From: Nephrocerus scutellatus
Taxonomy: Eukaryota; Arthropoda; Insecta; Diptera; Pipunculidae
Reading direction: 5' to 3'
Length of the DNA: 64,000 nt
Assembly: GCA_947095585.1 (NCBI GenBank)
Contig: OX352761.1
Location: 93,561,833 to 93,625,832 of the forward strand
This document shows, one piece after another, positions 56,728 through 64,000 of the stretch. Both the position numbers and the translations under genes were made by a program. The notes under the pieces were generated by a model. That model ran no database searches. It saw only the letters and a list, made by a program, of their open reading frames with translations, and was not told the DNA's origin. Within the stretch, counting starts at the first letter, position 1. Each line of letters opens with the position of its first letter.

Positions 56728-57996
56728 CATATTAATATATATTATTTCTAAAACTAAAAAACTCCACCTATTATCACACTACAAAAACATCAAAACAAAA
56801 AAAGTGTCCTTCTAGGTATTACTCTCAGCATCTGTCAGCAGTTCAGCAAAAGCAGTGCTAAGTCATTTGCAAAAGTAATTTAGGTCTATAAAACTTTAAA
56901 TTAAGAGCCCAGTTTAGCAGAAGGATAGGCATTTGCAAATGTCATCTTCTCCTTCGTTGCTTGGGGCACACATTAGTAAGAAACATGTTTTTGTTTTTTC
57001 CCTTCCAACCCCAGGGCAGAAGATATTAAACGACGTTGTAGTACTTCGGTACTTTAGTATTCACTCAGTGCTGCGGTTATTTATTTCTTTTGCTTTAAGC
57101 AGCCCTTCATATTTTTGCAAAGCATGACATGACCAGACGTCCTTTCCTTAACAGTGTTATAATATGAATCATAATAACTTTTATTTTAGGTGTTGTCGTC
57201 TTGTACAAACTGGAAAAAAGTGTGTTTGGTGGGTGAGTAAGGAGCGCTCTTAGGCAGTGTCAGTGACAAAACACCAAGTTTTTCTTGCAAAGCAATTAAA
57301 CAGTATATTACCAAAGTTTGTTTTTGTAGTTGAACAATTTGTCGGACACGGACACGATGAACTCACATCCAACTACCATACTCTATTGGCCCAGATTTTC
57401 CAAGAGTTTGAGTTGGAGTCATCAAAAGACAATTTAACTGTAATAAAGTTAGAAGTATGTAAGCTGTCCTCCAAGCCATATGCTACGTTGTATTATTTTG
57501 TAACACACTCACAAAAAACCAAAGCATTTTTCTATAAAAAACATACTTGCAACTTTTAGATATTCTTTAAATGATTTCGTTTTCACACAGATTTTTTATG
57601 TATATCTCTAAGCTACTGTACTTTAACAAGGCAAAAATATATGCAATTGAAGTTTTGAATCTGACATGGCTGTCCTGTGGTTTCGTAAAACCTCTTCACG
57701 CAGATCCGAGTATATAGTTTCCACATGATGTGTCATGCTTGATAAAAAATGAATTTACTCTTTTTAAACTAAATGAACAATACGCTTTAGAAGAAAAAAA
57801 TGGTAATAATTAGCCTTTATTGTTTGATATGAATAGTTTTTTCCAAGTGTATTATCACAAGTAACTTCAACAAATAATCAACAGGCAAATCTTCCCTCTC
57901 CTATTTGTTATTATGCTAATTTACCTACAGTTTTTTTGCCTCTTGTTTACTGTTCTCATTTTGCCTCTTTTTACATTTATTTTATATTTAATACAG
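56728..57996. other. End of intron 3, nothing recognised
   Basis: AT-rich. It contains a 100-codon ORF (57257-57559) without a known domain and a pyrimidine-rich stretch leading into the acceptor at 57996. Confidence 0.45.
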
Positions 57997-59702
57997 AAAA
58001 GGGCAACAACGGCAGTCCAGCAGACTACAAAAGATGCCCACGATTTTTGCATGATGATACAAAGAATGTCACAACGACATCAAGAGCGAAAGAAAAAGCA
58101 GTTAGCAGCAATAGGACTGGATCAAGAAGTCGAACCACAGGCAAAGGCCATCTCGACGAGATGAAAATTTTAAAAAGTCAGAACGATAAGATATTTGAAC
58201 CCACAAACGATGTGAATGAAGATGTCCGAAGGATAGAGGGACAACATTCTGTGCCAATGAAATTTTCTATAAGCAACGTCTTTAAACTTAAGTTAAAGTC
58301 AAATAATAAAAATCAAAATTCTCCCAGTTTGTGCCACTTTGCATCAGATGAAGATGAATATCGGAATGCTCCATCCGGAAGGAAACAACAACGCCAAATG
58401 GTGGCACAATATACACGTAAAAGTTATAATTGCCCAACTGGGAAATCATGTTTCTTACCGTCTGCATCTTCGAGTTCATCGTCATTTTCTACTTCTTCAT
58501 CTTCCCTGAGCAGCGAGACCAAGAGAAGCAACTGCAGAGATAACATCACCATCGACAGTAATCGCTACAGCAGACGAAATCTCAAATCGGACTACATATG
58601 GTGCGGAAAAATCGAGAAAAATCACTTCGCAAGACACAATAGTAGTAATAACGAGTGCAGCTCTTTGCCTTGGAAGCAACGCTTGAGCATCAGTGGAACC
58701 GAGTTGGACCTTGCAAATTGCAATGATGCCGTGTATAGTGAATGGGACATATTGTCCCATCTGACTCGAAATCATCAAATTTCCGTTGCACAACATTACG
58801 GCACGTATGGTGAAAAAATTCAGGTATATTTCATGAATAGCAAATCAATTCCGTGCATTTCGATTCCTTATTCGGAATCAGTTGGTTATCTGCCTCCGCA
58901 TCGTCCCCGCTGTTCTTACTCTTGCTGCCATCAGAATCAGCACATAGCCTATTCTTCTACTTCATCTTCTTTCACCATCACTTCGACACAAAAAAGTAGT
59001 CCTTCATCATCCGTAACACCTCAAAATAATGCCGCAAGTTCACTGAATCTATTTGATCGTAAATCGAGAAACGGCCACCAAGATTTGACCACCACAAAAC
59101 AACTGGAACGGGAAAAGAAAAAAATCACAATCTCAAAAGTTAGCGGTAGCAGTTTAGAAGAATATGGAAATTGCATTGCTTGTCGCCAATGCCAGGACAG
59201 AGAACGGATACTACCGCTAGCATCAAAAACTGAACTTTTCTTCATCGCTCGCATTCCACTGACCGATGACAACGACAGCGGGAGCGACGAAGGCGACGCG
59301 TACTCCCCGGAGCACAATCGAGTTGCAAACTGCAATTGTATCGAATCATCATCGGACCAATCGAACGACAAAAGAAATTTAACCTCCTCAATTGACTCCC
59401 CAGCCCGAATTGTGACGGCTCCGTATACGGTGACAACTCCAACTCCCACAACAACACGACATGCTATTTTTATCTGGTATTTCGGAAGCGAGACTGACAC
59501 GGACAATTTCCAAAGTATTATTCAATGCAAACGTACGGGGGCGAAATGGGCAGGCCACATTCATCCTCTGACGAAAAGCTGGACTTCGGTTCGACACCAG
59601 AAGCAGTTCCATCTGTATGACGCACATGCATTAATGCAGTCAAACGTTGGTCCTGTAGATGCAGATGGAGACTTTTTCGACATTGTCATCAAAATTAAAT
59701 AG
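57997..59702 (+). CDS. PDZ-RING-Sina-like E3 ligase, last exon (divergent Sina C-terminal region)
   Basis: This is the terminal exon (1706 nt), joined in phase 1 to exon 3; the acceptor is TTTAATACAG ending at 57996. It encodes residues 180-747 and stops at TAG 59700-59702. A basic, Ser/Thr-rich stretch comes first. A split SIAH-type zinc finger follows: C325-x5-C331, then H434-x4-H439 in EWDILSHLTRNH, with about 100 mostly low-complexity residues (poly-Ser) between the halves. The C-terminus (from about residue 668: HAIFIWYFGS, DNFQSIIQCKR, FHLYDAHALM, DGDFFDIVIKIK) follows the strand order of the Sina substrate-binding (TRAF-like) domain. Acidic and Thr/Pro-rich inserts (DDNDSGSDEGD, TPTPTTT) interrupt the region. 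Sina proteins are about 280-310 residues, so this is greatly expanded. The open frame continuing upstream to 57936 is intron. Confidence 0.82.
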
Positions 59703-59930
59703 AATTTTCTGATGGCGAATTTAACTCAAGTGCTGCGCCTCTTCCCTACATAGGCGATCAAAGTGTTGGTCTCAATTGACGTACGAATGACGCAGACTTA
59801 ATTCCAAAGAGACAAAATAGATACTAAAAAAGAAAAAGGAATTGAAGCGAGGCTGAGTCGCCGACACAGGCACTCCTCACTGTAGGAACAACAATGGCAA
59901 ACAACAACGAAAATGGAAACCGAATAAAAA
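59703..59930 (+). other. Putative 3' UTR of the E3 gene with poly(A) signal
   Basis: The first canonical AATAAA after the stop codon lies at 59923-59928, about 220 nt downstream. The stretch between is not obviously repetitive. Which site is used for cleavage cannot be decided; further AT-rich candidates follow to about 60300. Confidence 0.45.
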
Positions 59931-60798
59931 ACTATAAGACTAGAATCCTAGATACATACATACAAACATAGCTATACCAATCTCAAAGGCCAGTGTGCCC
60001 CACACCACTGCACTGTCATATAAAAAAAATTCAGGATTCACAAAAAACGAAACGATCGGTAACCTTTAACAGGCAGCGTGAATATCTTGTGCATAGAGCC
60101 GCCTTTGTCCAGGGGCGCGACTTACTTGGAGAACGAGAACACACAAATATAAAGAATAGATTTTTTTTAAATATCAAACTCTATAATATAGCATTAATTT
60201 TAATCTAAAAAAGTGCCAAATTTTAAAAATAATTGTAACTTTTTTTATATACTTTTAAAAAAAAAATGAATTAAAAAAAAATCAATCGAAAAAAATCATC
60301 TCTCTACTGCTTTGATTAATTTTTTAATTTATCAGTAAAAACGGTCCATTGAGCCGGATTTGTTTTGAAGCTTCGATAGTTGGAGTATGCCATTGCAGTT
60401 GATGTTTTCTTGCATCTTATTTATTTGTGCCATCTTATTCGTCTACAGATGGTTGATCATTCATTCTACAAAAGAGCAGCTACGTAAAAAAATATTTCCC
60501 AAGTTTTTAAATTTTTTAAATAATTTTTTTTATTTGAGTATTTTTTAGAAGCAGAATTTTTATTGGTACTACAAACAAATCAGTAACGTTTCACTGTTGA
60601 GTGGTTGGTTTGGTCTTGGTCTTCTTATTGTTGTTATTTTTAATATTTTAAATTTTTTATTATCTAATTTCTTCTTCTATTCTTATCTAATTTGACGTAT
60701 TTTTTCATCATCTTGCCGGGTTCGGTATTTTTACTTTGCAAATAATTTCACAAATATTCGCGTCATTAAGAGTAATTTCAACTCGATCGTAGCACATC
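59931..60798. other. AT-rich sequence downstream of the E3 gene
   Basis: Homopolymer-rich. May include more 3' UTR. No repeat family or ORF of note. Confidence 0.45.
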
Positions 60799-61320
60799 TT
60801 GAAACGCAGGCCTCTTATATGGGTACCCCAAATTATTTTCATTGTCCGGGGTATTCTCTTGTCGGCTGTTCGGTTCCACATCGTGGGGTTATTCTATTTA
60901 TTCGAGATGACATCTGTTTTAGTGTACCTACATTTATTATTCCAAACTGTAATCCCATGTTCAATACGACATGGATTGAAATTAAAATTTCAAACCATTC
61001 GATGTTTATTTGTTCCCTTTATCGTAGTCCTAATTTGCCACCTGATGACACTAATAATGAGTTTAATTACTTATCGGAAACTATAGACAAGATTTACCAA
61101 TATTCACCAACATCAGAATTGGTAGTCTTTGGCGATTTGAATGTTCACAACGATTGACGGTTGACCTACTCTAATGGTAGAGATCGATCTGGTGAAACCG
61201 CAGAACTATTTTCAAATATTAATCTTGTCACCCAAATCGTTGATAAACCAACTAGGTATCCCGATACTACCGGTGAATCACCTCACCTTTTAGATTTTTT
61301 TGCCAGAGAAATATTCAATT
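60799..61320 (+). mobile_element. LINE apurinic endonuclease fragment
   Basis: Encodes GYSLVGCSVPHRGVILFIRD, ICSLYRSPNLPPDD and LVVFGDLNVHND, the GDxN catalytic motif of LINE AP endonucleases. A stop follows, then the frame resumes with ELFSNINLVTQIVDKPTRYP and HLLDFF. Only this domain is present; RT is absent. Confidence 0.75.
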
Positions 61321-61334
61321 GATGTATCTGCTCC

Positions 61335-61556
61335 ATTCGGATATGATCCATTGATAAAAGCATTTGGACTCGCGTCGTTTTAGTTTTCGATGTCCTTTTT
61401 TCAGAGAGAATTCTGAGAAAATAAATTGAAACCGGCTACAAACGTGAGGAATGTGATATATTGTAAATCACATTCCTTTGATTTTTATTTTATTTTTAAT
61501 TTTAATAAAGGGCATAGCCGAACTTAATGCCGTAAAGCAAGTCAATCAGGGTCTAT
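61335..61556 (+). repeat. Hairpin repeat, copy 3
   Basis: AAAGCATTTGGACTCGC, AAATTGAAACCGGCTACAAA, the hairpin AGGAATGTGAT (61447-61457) / ATCACATTCCT (61467-61477), and GGGCATAGCC. Diverged from 16738-16985 but with the stem conserved exactly. Confidence 0.6.
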
Positions 61557-61577
61557 GGCAATGTATCTGTATATAAA

Positions 61578-61830
61578 AAAATAGTTTAAGTTGTTAGTGC
61601 GTTGGACATCTGAAGTTCGTAGTTCGAATCCCAGAAAAACACAAGAACTATTTTTCACCACTAGCGAATGTCTGAAAAACTTTTGGGAGTAATAGCGTGT
61701 CAGAAAGCGTCTCAATTCGCCTTTCCGATACTGCTTTAAATTATATATCACTTCAATTTGTGTACACAAATATAATGTGCACAACACTAAAGGTTGTGAG
61801 AAGCTATGCTCTGAGCTTGGCGTTTTGTTT
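61578..61830 (+). mobile_element. tRNA-derived SINE copy 7 (diverged)
   Basis: The A box is weak (AGTTTAAGTTGTTAGTGCG) and the B box intact (AGTTCGAATCCC). The body has TATTTTTCACCACTAGCGAATG and TCAATTTGTGTACACAAATATAA. The tail ends near GAGAAGCTATG. Confidence 0.6.
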
Positions 61831-63744
61831 TAATTCTTCCATTCACTGTTTTCCTACGTAGTCATATAATGCGGGAGATGTCGATGCCATATAGGCAATT
61901 AGGTATTGTGCTGTGAACATTCCCCGAGGGTACCGCTGTATCTTACTTTTTCGATGGGCTTGATACTTGGTAAAACTCGGCAGATAAATAGGGCAAGGCT
62001 GCTAGTTCTTAGAATTTCTAGAATGGGCACTGTCGTCGTATTTAGCAGCCTACTCGTACAACTTCTGAACTGTGATGTGCCTGGGATAGTTTCTATCCTA
62101 GGCGGCCTAGGATAGCATGCTATCCTAGTGACAAATGACTGGGATCGGGGTTCCGGAAGATGTGCTGCCAGGGTTAGCTTTGCTTCTCCCAGGCGCTCAT
62201 ACTGAAGGAGCTGAGGCCTTTGAAGTCAGATCTCACCAAGGTCGCGTTGCTACTAAGGGAGTTGGCTCCGCCCACAGATGAGGTTATTCTCCTTGGAGGT
62301 TAGCTGAGTCTGGGCCAACTATTGGATGAGGACCCAGTTCGTTCTGGGCTTGATCTACGTAGTGGCTGGTGGTAGAGCGCTAGCATTGGTAACATCAGTT
62401 TTACGTTCTGGTGTTACCAATTTCTTGGTTCATCAGTTACGTCCTGATATTACTGGTGCCATTATGGGCTCTGCGTGGAGTTCGCGTCATACCACCGATT
62501 GCCGTCATCCCTTAAATCTGGGTGTAAGATAGGCTCAGCTCTCACCAATGAGTTAATACTGGGACATCAAATGATGGTTTTTTGTCAATTAAATATCTAT
62601 TTATAATTTGTATTTCGCCATACGATAGTTCCTATAAAGTATATTTACTTACTGTGCACATATACAAATAATTAAAATGAAGAAAGCGACGTCCTCAAAT
62701 CTCAGTATAGACATTGCTTTCCGGACGTGTTCCATGGAGAGTCTTTCCAATTCAAACGAACATTTGGAAAATTCTCATTTATCAATCCTTTACAATACTT
62801 TCATTTTTGTTTTTGATAAATACGGCTATGCATCCTAAAAACATTGTTACATTTTTTCTTTTTATTTAGGATGCAACGATAGGTATCCATATTATGTTTA
62901 TTTAGTTTGTAGTTATTAGAATCGATATTAGCTCTACAATTATATAAGTAAAACTGATGGAGAACAGTTACTTGCCTTGATGATAGTAGAAGACAAAGGA
63001 TCTTAAGCAAATAAAATGATGCTTGATAAATAATTTTGAAATTCGATTTTTTTTTTAATATTTCTTGCATTTTCTTGCTGACTACTAGTCCACTCAAGTA
63101 AAATTTTTAAGTAGCAAAGATCCACCTTTTCGAGGGTTAACGTTGAAATGTTCTAGCATCACCCCAGATCACATTTTTGTTCTTATTTTCACAAAATAAG
63201 ATACACATTCTCATTCTAACTTAGGCATAAAAAATGTTTTTGTTGCTCTCTTAAAAGTACTTCTACGGAATAAAAAAAAAAATCTGAGTTTTCCTGTTTA
63301 AAAGCTTATAGGATATACCTAAATATAGCATTAAACTAAAGTTATATACTCAAATATTTATATAAATAACACTATATCAATTATGTTTTAATAAAAAAAT
63401 GTAAAAAAAAATTAAATGTAAAAAAAAATTATTTGAATAAAAATAAGTTTTTTATAAAACACGTTTTTAAAACGAAATAAAAGGTATAAAATAAGATTTT
63501 TAAAATATTAACAATTTATTTTTGTTTAAATAAATATTTTCTTCTTTTTAGTCTTCTTGACTCAGATTGTACCTTACGGTTAAAAGGTACAACCTTTTAA
63601 AGCTAACAGAACCATATGGCGGAACAAATGGCGTGAACTTATTAAAAGGGTTCCACACGGCACACTAAGGAATAGACAGACAAGAAGGCGAATTTTGTAC
63701 CGAACAGTAGAGATTTGTACCGAACAGACAAGAAATGCGAGTTA
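61831..63744. other. Spacer, nothing firmly recognised
   Basis: 61.9-62.55 kb is of higher GC with ORFs at 61906-62115 and 62326-62532 that look like old coding TE sequence, but no motif could be named. From 62.6 kb it is AT-rich and empty. Confidence 0.4.
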
Positions 63745-63905
63745 TTAAAAAACAGCCAATAAAAATTAAAATGTTTCTTGTAAATTCTCTAATAGGAGAT
63801 ACATACACATATGTATAAAATTTGAAGAAAAACGGGTATTTTTTATTGAATTTGTATCGACCTCGAAGCCCGATCACATCAAAATTTTTACAAGATGGAC
63901 AACAC
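63745..63905 (-). mobile_element. AATTCTC-family repeat, copy n (3' end)
   Basis: AGCCAATAAAAATTAAAATG, GTAAATTCTCTAATAGGAG and AATTTGAAGAAAAACGGGTA. Breaks off at about 63905. The last bases (ACACGCGTCACACGCAAC) resemble the CpG-rich repeat at 42395-42800. Confidence 0.55.
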
Positions 63906-64000
63906 CATCGGTTTACATCGACATAGGCATACGTTTTCGTTTGGACGTGCTGAAAATAATATCCACTTTTACACGCGTCACACGCAACAAATGCGACTCG

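Larger units (their letters stand above)
50504..57996 (+). other. E3 gene intron 3
   Basis: This 7.5-kb phase-1 intron contains a - strand AATTCTC-family repeat broken by a 1355-bp TIR element, a mariner/Tc-like remnant and two SINEs. Two short ORFs (53806-54096, 57257-57559) show no family resemblance. Confidence 0.75.

Noticed and set aside
57257..57559. 100-codon ORF on the + strand in intron 3 as a gene or exon
   Set aside because: No domain, no convincing splice sites in frame with the E3 gene, and composition like the surrounding intron.
57936..57996. N-terminal extension of the last-exon ORF as the true protein start
   Set aside because: A good acceptor (TTTAATACAG) lies at 57996 and its phase joins exactly with exon 3; the 20 upstream residues are intron translation.
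470..61830. tRNA genes suggested by the A and B boxes at 470, 9405, 12703, 56450 and similar sites
   Set aside because: The boxes continue into one shared non-tRNA body and a TTA tail, no proper cloverleaf or acceptor stem can be drawn, and seven dispersed copies exist. They are SINEs.
62326..62532. 68-codon ORF in a GC-richer patch as a gene
   Set aside because: Looks like degraded TE coding sequence without any motif I can name; no splice or promoter evidence.

Overview
This window is nuclear DNA from an insect, most likely a higher dipteran such as a tephritid-like fly. The reasons are AT-rich sequence, GT-AG introns of 51 bp to about 22 kb, an insect-type odorant receptor, and dense fly-type transposon debris (LINEs, Gypsy LTR elements, a tRNA-derived SINE, Helitron-like ends, MITEs). 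The species cannot be fixed from sequence alone.

Only two host protein genes could be supported. The first, on the + strand, has four coding exons (24481-24759, 28281-28367, 50332-50503, 57997-59702). They join in frame to encode 747 residues: an N-terminal PDZ domain, a SIAH/Sina-type RING finger, and a Sina-like C-terminal region split by long low-complexity inserts. It is probably an E3 ubiquitin ligase. A possible 5' noncoding exon or promoter lies near 7.9-8.7 kb. The second gene is a complete four-exon, 387-residue odorant receptor on the - strand (41344-39897), nested in the 22-kb intron of the first.

Layout: 0-5.3 kb holds a Gypsy 3' remnant with a SINE inside it, a LINE on the - strand, an AATTCTC-family repeat and a Helitron-like element. 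From 6.4 to 7.7 kb is a hAT-type non-autonomous element with an 8-bp target duplication. From 10.2 to 13.8 kb is a composite of AATTCTC-family repeats. From 14.3 to 18.4 kb is a large foldback element followed by a near-perfect 1.31-kb tandem duplication. From 20.4 to 23.3 kb a LINE is broken by two head-to-head MITEs. From 24.4 to 59.7 kb is the E3 gene. Its introns hold LINE RNase H/RT/endonuclease debris (26-39 kb), the odorant receptor, Gypsy fragments with one well-bounded LTR (44.5-49.3 kb), and a 1.36-kb TIR element with repeated internal motifs (51-52.4 kb). After the gene come its putative 3' UTR, a LINE endonuclease fragment, a SINE and mostly unassigned AT-rich sequence.

The two genes are linked only by nesting; nothing shows a shared pathway. 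All TE coding regions seen are broken by stops, frameshifts or truncation.
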